Shown here: one piece after another, positions 11,776-22,691 of the stretch
Layout: each line of letters begins with the position of its first letter
Numbering within the stretch: position 1 is the stretch's first letter
NCBI GenBank assembly: GCA_963693085.1
Contig: OY856410.1
Coordinates: 1,327,490,304-1,327,554,303, forward strand
DNA: 64,000 nt
Reading direction: 5' to 3'
Origin: Alisma plantago-aquatica
Taxonomy: Eukaryota; Streptophyta; Magnoliopsida; Alismatales; Alismataceae
Notes under the pieces: generated by a model
Seen by the model: the letters and a program-made list of their open reading frames with translations, nothing else
Databases searched by the model: none
What the model was told of the DNA's origin: nothing
Made by a program: the position numbers and the translations under genes

Positions 11776-14641
11776 TGTCACATAACTATTCTTACCCCAA
11801 TCCCAATCCCACTGCCTCGATAGTAGAAAAGGGATTGAAGCGCCCGTCCCTGAGTGGCCCAATAGGATCAATCACACTGACATATACAATAAGAAATAAA
11901 TAACTCATAAACTGGAAAATTAAATAACAAACTAACCCAATATGGAGATATATCCAATTTATCTTTGTCATCCGAGTGTATGAGTGCGGAAGCGATCTTA
12001 TTTTAATATTCCATTGGTATTACCTAAAATCAATAAAATCACGACACAATCATGCAATTGCACGGTACTCTATCAAAATCAACAAAAAAAATTTATAACA
12101 AAATATGTATACTTGGCAGGACTTATATTTCAAAGTATAACAAACAATTTCCAAACATTCAATATCATTCGACAATAAGGTTGTTATTCAACGATTTAGT
12201 TTTTATTACGAGTTCCCATTATGCTGTAATTCGAGAAGCATGCTTATATATTTTTGTGTGACTTTATCACCCCAACGCGATGGGGTAAGTCACTGGGCTC
12301 CTTCTCACCATAGGAACATAGGAGGCCAATGTACAAGTCCCACCTCCAAATGAGGGGGTTGTTGTACTCAATATCCACATTATCAACATTATCAAAATCA
12401 TCATCATTATCAATATATGGGCAGTCATAATGGGCATGCAATCTATGTTTTCAAGTTTTTTTAAAATATAGTACAAAAAAATAGAAAACAAATCATAGGG
12501 AATAGTAGCTCATCCAAATAAATAGCCAAGCATACAATCAAGAGATACATAAAAATATCTTCAATACAATCAAGGTGGAGTCATATAATAGCATACCTTT
12601 CACCAAAGATTTCGAGTATGACCAATATTTGAATCAATATGTCAACCCTTCGAGTCAGATCATAAATCATCAAGATTGGATCAAAGGTCAAGATCATGAT
12701 GTTCAGAAAATCATGTTTTAATATTCAAGATTAGGGTTACATTTTTCTTAGGTCAACCTTAGGGTTGGGTCATTCACTTATAATCAATCAATATTTCAAT
12801 ATGTCCAACATTATTTCAATTATCAAGTATTTTTGAGTGTGAATGACTTTCCTAGGTTTCTAGGATCATATGTGCTAACTCTAATCTATGATCATTATCC
12901 AAGTCATCATCATGTTCCTAATTCATCATCATGATATTTAGTATAATTGGAATTCCAAATCAGGTTGATGGGTCAAAGTATATTAAGTGTTTAGCAAGAT
13001 TAAGATCAATATCAAGATTACTCATATTCATTATAATCAAGATTGAATCCAGTAAAAAGATCTAGATTACTAATGATTCATTTTCAAGAGTAGATGATTC
13101 AAATATATTAGATTAGGTTACAAGATAATCATCAGAGTCCAAATCTAGGGTTTTTAGCATTTAGTCAAGATTAACCACAAATAGAGTTATTTAGACTAAT
13201 TACGTAAGCAAGAGATCTAGATTTAAATATATCAGTGAGAATAATTCGGAAATAGGATTTATAAGTATTTTTAATGGATTCACTGGATTTTTCTGATCAA
13301 GATAGACTATTTATTCATCATTTTTGGAGTTCGGATGCATTTTCTACGATTTAAACAAGATCAGGGCATTTAATTGAATATTTTCCAGAGAGCGAGAAAA
13401 ATACCTTATTTCATGAAAAGTTTGATCATTAGATGTTGATTGGATGTCTTAGATCATGCCACGAGGCTCTCTGGTCTAGGGTCTGGTTCATGCCTTTGAT
13501 TTGGCCGGTTCACTCCTCTAATAAGTTGGTTCAACGCTCAATTGATTGGTTTATTTTGGGCTGGCTGCAACTAGTTGAACCGGCGGTTCACATGACCATC
13601 TTCCTCGTGCATAACACCCTCGCAATCCCAGAAACTTGGCAGAGGGGCTCACCGGAGTGGATGTGTTCAGGGAGCAGGAGGGGGTGAGACAGAACGTGAG
13701 CAGGTCGGCCATGCTTGCCTTGGCCTCATGGACCTGATGGGAGACAAAGGAAGATGGGAATAGGTGTGAAGAAAGGACGCCAAAGGCGGCCGTGCAGCGG
13801 CACTGTTTGTAGAAGCAGGTGAAGTCAGGGAGGAGAAGGGGTGCTTGGGGACAAAACAGAGGGTAATGGAGATTTCTCGAGCAAGGTGAGGTATCTGGGA
13901 GTCATTGGGAACCCTTATATAGCGTTGGGGTTAGGATTTTAGGGTAAATCGAGATCTAGATGCATACCTAGGCACTGAAGTGGGAAGGGAGAGCAAAGAT
14001 CTCATTTTGGTGGCTAGAGAGAGAAATAAAGGTGGTCAAAGTGGGTATGGTCATGTTCAAAATCACGAGAGAAAACTTTATGTTCGCTTCGAATTTCAAA
14101 ACGGGGTCTAACTTGAGTCCAAGGCGCGCTCGATCTCGCGGCCATCCTCCCCACTGATTGTGGGAGGTAGGTGATGGGTTAGTGGCCGCCCGATCTGGCC
14201 TGGATCCACATGGATTGGATCTAAGGGCTGGGGTTCACCCCCTACCTTTGCAACAGATAGGTGATGTGGAAAAGCCCATAAAAAGGCAAATAAAGGCATT
14301 TTCAATGCATTGTCTTCAAAAAATTGTAGACAACTGTAGGAATGTCCAAATGACATGAAATTTGAACCATAGGTTCACAAATATATTGAGAATATTTATA
14401 AAAAGTTTCAGAACCATATGATGAAGTTTTATATATCAATTTGATTCTTTGAACAAAGTGATTATTGAATCGAATTTGAGGTGTTATAATGTGTATAAAA
14501 ACTACATTGATCGCCATATTTTGGATTTGAGTCTCAATAATGATTATGAAGACAAGAAAAATAATTGAGGATCATGAGTGAGTATAACGAGGGTAAAAAT
14601 AGTAATTTGAGCAAGGACTGGTGAAATTCCACTTTGCCACT
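11776..14641 (-). repeat. Lone LTR of gypsy family F
   Basis: This is the reverse complement of the F-family LTR at 38419-41194 along its whole length. It starts TGTCACATAACTATTCTTAC (compare TGTCACAT...ATTCTTACCCC, the inverse of the right F LTR end). Its far end AAATTCCACTTTGCCACT matches the inverse of the F start TGTGACAAAGTGAAATTT. Its 2866 bp are close to 2776 bp in F. An inverse TATA box, CTATATAAGG, lies at 13915-13925, with a GC-richer leader at 13480-13900. The flanks (gaatt and gtaat) do not match, so no target-site duplication is claimed. Confidence 0.85.
12838..13164. repeat. 327-bp duplicate, copy 2 (inside the F-type LTR)
   Basis: This is the partner of 10326-10652 at a distance of 2512 bp in the same orientation. 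Sequence outside the 327 bases diverges immediately on both sides, so it is not part of a longer tandem duplication. Confidence 0.9.
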
Positions 14642-15286
14642 GTAATCTTCGACAACAAATCACAGCCGCCATCCATTATCCAAGGAACACTCTTGCAGCT
14701 GATCAGAGGCCATCATGAAGCCAGTGATAGGAGCTCTAGCTAGTCTTCAGCGGCAGTACCTATTGCAAGATGGACACCACCTCCACCAGAAATCATCAAA
14801 CTTAACTGTGATGCGGCGGTGGGTATACAAAATTTCGACGGAGCAGGCATGGTTTGGAGAGATAGTGATGGAAAGGTTCAAAGGATAGCAGGCATGAGAA
14901 AACCCTCCCTTCTTGATGTGCGGTGTGTGGAAGCGTGGTCTATATGTGAAGGAATCAGAAGGTTGAAAGATATAGGCATCGACCGACTTATGGTGGAATC
15001 GGACTCGCAGGTTGTGATCAACCTGATCAACTCTTCCACCAAGTGAAAGGACCTCCTGGGAACCTACTTAGATAACATTTTCCTATTATGCTCTTCTTTC
15101 CCTAGTGTAACCTTTTGTTTCTGTAAGAGGCAGGCTAATGGTCTAGCTCATTTGCTAGCCCAGAGGGCTGTCTTGAGTACTAATTCATTTAGCACCATCT
15201 CTGATTTTCCTGCCTTTGTAATCAGCCATGCTGAAAAGGACTTGAATGATTAATAGAAGGCAGTGAAGTTAGCCATAAAAAAAAAC
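14642..15286 (+). pseudogene. LINE 3' end: RNase H domain remnant with poly-A
   Basis: The plus frame from about 14702 to 15254 reads as the C-terminal RNase H-like domain of plant LINE-type ORF2 (RVT_3 type). It opens with a WTPPPPEIIKLNCDAA motif, then GAGMVWRD, an alpha-helical segment with EAWSICEGI, VESDSQVVINLI, and the closing RQANGLAHLLAQ. Two in-frame stops (TAG near 14741, TGA near 15044) break it. About 20 bases after the natural stop a 9-A run (15276-15286) marks a poly-A tail. No RT domain lies upstream, as expected of a 5'-truncated insertion. It directly abuts the lone F LTR. Confidence 0.8.
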
Positions 15287-16788
15287 ATATATCAAAACTT
15301 CATATAGTTCAATTGAGTTCTCCTGACCCATATCATGATGGTAGTGTCATGCTCAGTCTCTATGAGCTAACTCAACTCTATGAGTATCTCATATGCACAT
15401 ACTTTATCTTTCCTCTCATAGTCTAGGGTTCTCTAATTACCTCATTGGCACTAGTGATAGCTTTACAAGCCCTAGACACATAAGCACAAATCAAAACATG
15501 CTATGGCATACTCTCCATAGGTTCAATACCCATGAATCAATCTTACCAAAACTCTTTTACATACATCCACTAGATTCCTACAAGGAACCATCAACCCGAG
15601 CTTGAGGCTTTATTGAAACTGACATATAGTTACCTCCTCTAGGGTCTTGGGACTCTCTCTCCCTCACCCAGATGGCAGGCACTCATATTCATATTCACAT
15701 ATGCATGTATAACCAACCTCTCTCTGTCTCTAGGGTTTGGTCCTCCCAAGGACATCTAGGGTTCAACAAGACTATAGGAATCATGCACAAAGCGACTCAA
15801 CTCAATCACTCAGGAGTAATCTAGTTTAGGACATATCATATCACATATCTCATAATTCTCATATCTTGGAGTTTAGATTCTCCGAAGTTCTCCCTCTGGG
15901 TCTCACTCTCTCTGGAGTTAACCCTATAACTGGTCCTCACACTAGAGGTCCTCATTCGTAAAAGAGATTGAGGCTCTTACTGATTCACATCCTTGTCTCA
16001 ACTTAGCTTATCTTATCTCATAAAAGCCTAGTTACGTGGATCATCAAAACTTATCTTGCATCCTCAAAAGTGAACTTAAGTCCTCAAAGACAAACATATA
16101 TCATTATATACCATCTTATACCATATATATAAGGCATACTTCGTATCATCAAAACTTATTTCATCTATTACATCTATCATATTTATCAAAACATCACTAG
16201 ACATCTAATCTAGAACTACACTCTCTTCTAGAGTGATGTCATTCACTTTCACTTAGGTTGCATGATCACCTCCTACACATACATGCGTGGGGACACATTT
16301 TTGTAATACATATACATAATAAAATATTATATAGTTTTTCTCTGATAAAACAAGCGACAGAGAAAGCTATCGAGGTTTGATCCATTTGGAATCAAAAACC
16401 AAATCCTGAAAATGAGTGTCCCACACATAGTAGAGAGTATAGTGTCATGAAAACTAGTGAAAAGGGTGAGAACAAGGGGTAGACCAATGTAGCTACTCTA
16501 GACAACGTATGCAATATGTCTAGGGTTTCTCTTCCCTTGATGTACGTCATTTCCAAATAATGCAACATCTCATATCGCTGCACTATAAGAAAAGAATGAC
16601 ATCCAAGAACTTGGTATACAACAAGCACCATTCTAGACCTAGTTCTCAGACATCTAGGTGCTAACCTAGAGGCTAGGTCAGATCTAGTCTCTAAAAGATG
16701 ACTAATCTAACCCTAAAGATTATTAAGTTCAAGGGTCTTTAATTTTGTGTTACATAATGAGCAAATGTCAGGCTTTGCTATTGTTCAT
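15287..16788 (-). mobile_element. Internal region of gypsy element E3 (partial)
   Basis: The sequence is bounded on the right by a perfect PBS. Parts of it, for example 15850-15970, align loosely with E1 near 1230-1350, so it is a diverged relative of the E-family 5' internal domain on the minus strand. It is broken by the LINE end at 15286 and carries no recognisable domain. Confidence 0.65.
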
Positions 16789-16800
16789 GCTCTGATACCA
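16789..16800 (-). promoter_or_regulatory. Primer-binding site of E3
   Basis: The minus strand reads TGGTATCAGAGC, a full match to the plant initiator-Met tRNA primer site, two bases from the LTR start TGTGACGTCC at 16803. Confidence 0.92.
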
Positions 16801-16930
16801 CTTGTGACGTCCCCAGATTTTCTAAATATTAATCTAATGTGTGACGTCCAAATTGCAACCCTCACCTCAATGAGAATCCCAATTTAAACACTACACATAA
16901 GGCTAAGAAGAAGAAAATCAAGGGAGTCAG

Positions 16931-17939
16931 AAGGAAACACAATGTCAATAGCACATGTACATGAACAATAATAAAACCATACACACATGTTCACCATTCA
17001 ACAAATAGTTACAGTATGAATTGTTACAACATTTGATATTACATATTGAACAAAAAACTTATACATATACATGTTCTACCACTAAACCATAGGATCTTAA
17101 GACAACAGGTCCACCTGTACATCAGATCATCACACAACTCACAACTATGCTAAATCTTCAAGAGCATAACCACAACCTAAACAAAAGATTACATGTGGTA
17201 CACATCAGTACAATATTCAAGAATATTGTACTGAGTACGACTGCATGTCTTTTATATACCTCTTATCATATCTTGGCATAAGATAAAACTAATACTTGAC
17301 AGTAATAGAAGAATACAAGAAAAGCATATACTTGTACAAAGATATTCATTAGCAAAAGTGAACACATATTTTTAATCACATTTCCATCATATATCTCGTA
17401 CATCTACCCCCAAGAGCTTTGATGTTTTTAGGCCTTACGATCTACTACCAAAGAGTTTGAGATCATTTTACGTGTGATCTACTACCAACGAGTTTGAGAT
17501 CATTTTATGTGTGATCTACTACCAAAGAGTTTGAGATCTAACACATGTGATCTACTACCAAAGAGTGTGAGATCACTTCAATGCATTGTACTACCAAAGA
17601 GTTTAGTGCTATCATATGATGGATCAAATATCTTATGTTTTATGTGTTCATAGCCATAAGTATGGAAAATCAAGAAAGATATCATACAAGAACAATCATT
17701 TCATCCAATACCATATGCCAAGTATTTTACTACATATAACACAAGCATAATGTATAATAAGCCAAGTAAGAGGTAATGGCGTACCTTCCAAAGAGACATC
17801 TTAATCACATATTCCTCATGTCAACTATCACTCTTGTGAAACATGATTAAGATAAGATCATATACTATCATCAAATCCTCATTATCTTACATGTTATCTT
17901 AACCCTAATTATATCCATTAGGGTTTACTTTATCTCATT
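16931..17939. repeat. 1-kb tandem duplication, copy A
   Basis: This copy of 1009 bp is repeated at 17948-18926 in the same orientation. Both start AAGGAAACACAATGTCA and end TTACTTTATCTCATT. Scattered substitutions give a few per cent divergence by eye. Copy A has one more internal 37-bp unit than copy B. Confidence 0.92.
17437..17625. repeat. Hairpin-unit minisatellite, copy A (5 units)
   Basis: Units of 36-39 bp carry the core TGATCTACTACCAAAGAGTT followed by TGAGATCA. The unit ends TGATCT and AGATCA are reverse complements, so each unit can fold into a small stem-loop. The last unit is degenerate. Confidence 0.88.
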
Positions 17940-17947
17940 AGGATCAA

Positions 17948-18926
17948 AAGGAAACACAATGTCAGTAGCACATGTACATGAACAATAATAAAACCATACA
18001 CACATGTTCACCATTCAACATATAATTACATCATAAATTGTTACAACATTTGATATTACATATTCAACAAAAAACTTATACATATACATATACATGTACT
18101 ACAACTAAAACACATGATCTTAAGACAACAAGTCCACCTATACATCAGCTTGCCACACAACTCACAACTATGTCGGATCTTCAAAAGCATAACCGCAACC
18201 TAAATAAAAGATTACATGTGGTACACGTCAGCACAATATTCAAGAATATTGTACTGAGTATGCCTACGTCTCTTTTATATACCTCTTATTATAACTTGGC
18301 AATAATATAAAACTAATACTTGGAAGTAACAGAAGAATCTAAGAAAAACATATACTTGCACAAAGATATTCATTAGCAAAAGAGAACACATATTTTTAAT
18401 CACTTTTCCATCATATATCTCGTACATCTGTCCCCAAGGGCTTTGATGTTTTTAGGCCTTATGATCTACTACCAAGGAGTTTGAGATCATTTTATGTGTG
18501 ATCTACTACCAAAGAGTTTGAGATCTAACACATGTGATCTACTAACAAAGAGTTTGAGATCACTTCAATGCACTGTACTACCAAAGAGTTTAGTGATATC
18601 ATATGATGGATCAGATATTTTATGTTTCATGTGTTCATAGCCATAAGTATGGAAAATCAAGAAAGATATCATACAAGAACAATCATTTCATCCAATACCA
18701 TACGTCAAGTATTTTACTACATATAACACAACCATAATGTATAATAAGCCAAGTAAGAGGTAATGGTGTACCTTCCAAAGAGACATCTTAAGCACATATT
18801 CCTCATGTCAACTATCACTCTTGTTAAACCTGATTAAGATAAGATCATATACTATCATTAGATCCTCATAATCTTACATGTCATCTTAACCCTAATTATA
18901 TCCATTAGGGTTTACTTTATCTCATT
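17948..18926. repeat. 1-kb tandem duplication, copy B
   Basis: This is the second copy (979 bp) of 16931-17939. It differs by substitutions, an extra ATACAT in an AT-rich stretch, and the loss of one minisatellite unit. Confidence 0.92.
18460..18605. repeat. Hairpin-unit minisatellite, copy B (4 units)
   Basis: This is the same unit as at 17437-17625 with one unit fewer. It shows that unit number changed after the 1-kb block was duplicated. Confidence 0.88.
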
Positions 18927-19379
18927 CGTATATTTCCATTATCACTTGCATTATTGGGATTATCTTATTGATCTTATATTCCATATTAGGATACATAATC
19001 TGATTACATGGTTACATAAGATTATGTGCACATATTAACCCTAGGCTACATGAATTAACTTAAATTACGGTTTTAAACCATGTATTAAGGGTCAACTTCA
19101 TATAACATGGCTTTCATGTATAAAACTGATCTCAGATTTACATATTACTTTACTTCGTCTAATGTGTGACGTGGGAAGGAACCACCCACTTACTGAAGGA
19201 CTTAGTGATACAAGGAAGGAACCACCCACTTACTTTACTTCATCGAGCCATGACTTGCGATGGTGGGAAGGTTGCTACCTCATCCTCCCCCACGTTCTCC
19301 ATTCAAGTGATGGCAGGAGGAGAGTATTTTGTCATCCAATCAAAACATGTGAAAGCCAGGATGGTGCCACACCTCCAAG

Positions 19380-19384
19380 CCGTG
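19380..19384. other. Target-site duplication of E2, left (CCGTG)
   Basis: CCGTG stands directly before the LTR start at 19385 and again directly after the LTR end at 30340. This is the 5-bp duplication expected of retroviral-type integration. Confidence 0.93.
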
Positions 19385-19879
19385 TGTAATGACCCCGCCT
19401 CCCGGTAACCCCCAATTAAGGGAGGCCCGAAGGTCAGATCCATTATTCAATTAACATGATCAAATGTTCGACAAATAATCAATAATAATTATGAAATTAT
19501 ACTACTAAATTGAAAACTGGTATAAATAAAAACTTTACTTACCCTTTAAAAGCTGGGATTTCTAAACTTCTATACTAATCTAACTAATCCTCCTGTGTAC
19601 GTTATTTCTCATTTAGCTCCACATATGCCACTTTACTGTTTGTCTTTTCATTTGTACCTAAAACGTCGACAAACAAAACATCATTCAACAAGAAGTTGGT
19701 ATGTGGGGGAGACAATAATTGTGCAACTATGTTAACAATGTAGTCAACCAAATATCATTTAACATCCAAGATTACATTTTAAGCAATACTACTCAATCCT
19801 TGCCTATCCCCTATCTCTGTACCGTCCCTCCAGTGGACATGGATACTACCTCTCTCATATGGTAGATCCTTACCCCCAT

Positions 19880-20065
19880 GGCCCTACCACACAGGTAGCC
19901 AATTCCTAGGGTTATGGAGTCGCATGGCCTTACCCAAAGGTAGCCCAATCCCTGACTCATGATGACTTGATGGTCCTACCCCATTGGTAGCCATGTACTA
20001 AGTCATTCAATGACCTGATGGGCCTACTCCACTGGTAGCCATGTACTAGGTCAATCCATTAGGCT
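19880..20065. repeat. Four-unit minisatellite with CCTACC...GGTAGC stems
   Basis: Four diverged units of about 48 bp, each with the pattern ATGGnCCTACC-n5-GGTAGCC, that is a short inverted repeat. The right LTR has the same array near 27540-27725. E1 has only two or three weaker units (2866-2990). E4 has an unrelated repeat in this place. Confidence 0.75.
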
Positions 20066-21750
20066 ACATAGGGGACTAGGATCTGAGCTAGTAGGCACAT
20101 CTCTTATGTGATAGTTATATTCATATTATAATTTGCATGAATTAAATGCAACCAACAATTTGATTCCAGTCATCGATAAAACCTCGAAAATCCTCAAGAA
20201 ACTAATTCGGGATATTCATAGGAGTAACCACATACCTGTCAAGTTGATGTGAGATAGAAATAATCCAATCAACCAATAGGCAAGCAAGCATTCAATAAGA
20301 TCCTAAAACAATTATACAATTTCCTTTTATTACTCATGTCATTAAGATCTATTAAATCTAGCTCGCTTCCTAGGGTTTCTAGTCCACTTTTAGGGTTTTC
20401 ATTGCAATTAGGGTTTCCCTTCATCTTTTACTAATTTAAACCCTAATTTAACGCAATTGATCAAAAACCCTAATTATCTCAACATCTAATCCTCAGTTTT
20501 GGATTTAAGGCATAATTAACCATTAAATAAGTCCATTAAGTCTATTTTACATTAAAGCTACAATTTCCATCCTTTTATTATATAACAAGATCATTATGTT
20601 CATTTATCGTAAATTCATAGTTCATTATGATTGAATTCACATGCGAACTCTATTTGTCATTAATTCCATCTTGATTCATTCAAAAACCCTAATTTCTATA
20701 TTAAGGTTATTTATCCACAATTTAGGAACTTTAATGCTCGAAATAGCCTAGGATCATTATGTCTCATCTTTATTCACTACTTTGAATAATTAAATCTATT
20801 AAGAGTCGAATTTACCAGCATTAGAGTTTCAAGGCCCATTAAAGTATTATTCATGCACATTAAACTCAAAATTAAACTAATTACATGCAGCGTTCATCCT
20901 TTTTGTTCCTAATGTTCCCTTTCATCATTAACATGTTAATATTATCTTTAATCATCAATTAAACCCTATGTATCACATTAATTATATCAAAATAGGGTTT
21001 CTTAATCATCTTTACATTAAAGTTAATAACTTTCATTACTTTTCGAATTGCAATCAAAATTAAGCTTCAACTATATTTTTAATGGATTCCCCTCTTTTTC
21101 TGAGCAACTTTTATATTTTATGTGTGCTAATCCGAGCTACGAATAATTAGTTATGAATTTAGCAAAATAACTTACTGTGGGCCAATCAGATTGTGCCACG
21201 TCACTAGGCTCATGCAACGTTGCGTGGCTTTTGGAAACATAACCAAAAGTCTATTTTACCCATGCGTAAGTAGTTGGCGATGTGTAGCGCGGAGGGGTAA
21301 AGTCGTCAAATCTTCTGGTTCTTCTTCCTCCTCACGAAATGCAGCCTGTCCGGCGACCAGGTCTACTCGCGGTTGTCTGCCCTCCCTTCCCAGGGTCCTT
21401 CGGATGCCGCCCGCCATAGCTCTGACTCTGCATCATCCCGCCGTACCTAGGGCACCGCCCAGGTGCGGCCGAGGTGGCCAGAGCCAAGCCAGCAATGGCG
21501 TCCAAGGCGGAAGACCCTACAGATCTGTTAGGCAATTTGAGCATAGCTGGGAGCAAAGGTGATGGAAGCCAAACATACCAGATCCTTGGGTAGCTTCGTG
21601 CCCCCACCGAGGTCTCACCGCAACTACCTGTTTCCCCCGAGATAGCCCTAGCTTCTTGGTTAGGGTTAGGACAAAGAAGAAGAAGGAGAAGAAGAAGAAG
21701 AGAGGGGTGGCCATGTGGAATTCCCTCTAACTCAACCCTTAACTCTACCC

Positions 21751-21760
21751 CTTATATAGG
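21751..21760 (-). promoter_or_regulatory. TATA box of E2 3' LTR
   Basis: The minus strand reads CCTATATAAG, about 920 bp into the LTR in sense. A CT-rich tract and a GC-rich leader follow. In the 5' LTR the equivalent is 29413-29422. Confidence 0.65.
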
Positions 21761-22678
21761 GGAGGGTCAATGAAGCCCTGGAGAGGCTTGCCCACAACGA
21801 AATGAAGTCCTTCCTTTAATAAGAATCACATTCCTACAAGGAGAAGTATTCTTCTCTCTCTTCCTCAACTTTGGATATTCCTTATTACCTAGGATATTTA
21901 GGAATACGAAAAATCTCTCCCTTACTCTCTTTATTCCTGCCTTTTAATCCATTGGCTTCAAAAATTACATTTTCCTTAAGTAGGAAATACTTTCTTCTTA
22001 ACAAAACCACATAATTCATTAATTATGTATTCCTATTATCCTTTTATATTTCAATTTGTTATTTTCTCTTTCTTTCCTCTTTATTGTCACTCCTTGGATC
22101 CCAAGAAACTCAAATATTTCAAAATCCTTTTTATTGGATAATCATTATCCTTCTAGATGCATCTACATGCATTATTCTTCATTATCGTGTTTATTTCTTA
22201 TTAAAATAACACTTTTTGAGAATCTCTCTTTATTTCTCTTCTATTTTCCTTATGGGAGTTCCTTTTAACATTCGAAATCCTTTGGATACGAAAATCCATC
22301 AAGGATAACTTAATTACACCTCTTTTCACTAGTTTTCCACATTTTACCATTGTTTTCAATTTCTTTCTTAATAAAGAAATACTTTATTAATCTTTTCTTT
22401 TCTTATTGCTTTTCTTTGCAACTTTGGACTCCTTGGAACCCAAGGAACCCATGTGGCACGAAATCCACCTTTGGATTAAGTTCTTTACCTTCCAGAGGTT
22501 TCCACATTTTTCTTTTCTCGATTTCTTAATTAATTGAATTTCCTTGTTATTGGGCCCAATAGCCAATAAAACCCACAATACAATCATCGAGGCTATTGTA
22601 AATGAAATTACATAATTATTTGTCCCATATGAGAGTTTACATTTCTCATCAGATGAACCCAAAATTGGGGTTGTAACA

Positions 22679-22691
22679 TCCTTCCCCTCTT
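22679..22691 (-). promoter_or_regulatory. Polypurine tract of E2
   Basis: The minus strand reads AAGAGGGGAAGGA directly against the LTR start TGTTACAACC. This is the classical plus-strand priming site and confirms the minus orientation. Confidence 0.92.

Larger units (their letters stand above)
16803..19384 (-). repeat. LTR of E3, split by E2
   Basis: The LTR begins TGTGACGTCC immediately after the PBS. It holds a tandem duplication of about 1 kb (16931-18926). It is interrupted at 19384 by element E2, whose target copy CCGTG lies at 19380-19384, and must continue from 30341. A 15-bp repeat, tctaatgtgtgacgt, occurs at 16833 and 19158, flanking the duplicated block. A 40-bp tandem duplication containing GGAAGGAACCACCCACTT lies at 19174-19234. 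The far end of the LTR past 30341 was not identified. Confidence 0.65.
19385..22678 (-). repeat. 3' LTR of E2 (left in the window)
   Basis: The LTR is 3294 bp with TGTAATGACC...GTTGTAACA ends. It includes a 48-bp-unit minisatellite (19880-20065), a conserved palindrome GCAACGTTGC (21214-21223), a GC-rich island (21290-21640), an AGAAGA-rich tract (21670-21705, pyrimidine-rich in sense) and a TATA box (21751-21760). Confidence 0.93.

Noticed and set aside
16789..16800. tRNA-like TGGTATCAGAGC sequences here and at the other PBS positions
   Set aside because: They are primer-binding sites complementary to the tRNA 3' end at LTR borders. No cloverleaf is present.
17437..17625. Regularly spaced 36-39-bp repeats resembling a CRISPR array
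   Set aside because: The repeats are contiguous minisatellite units without distinct spacers, lie in a plant retrotransposon LTR, and no cas-like genes are present.
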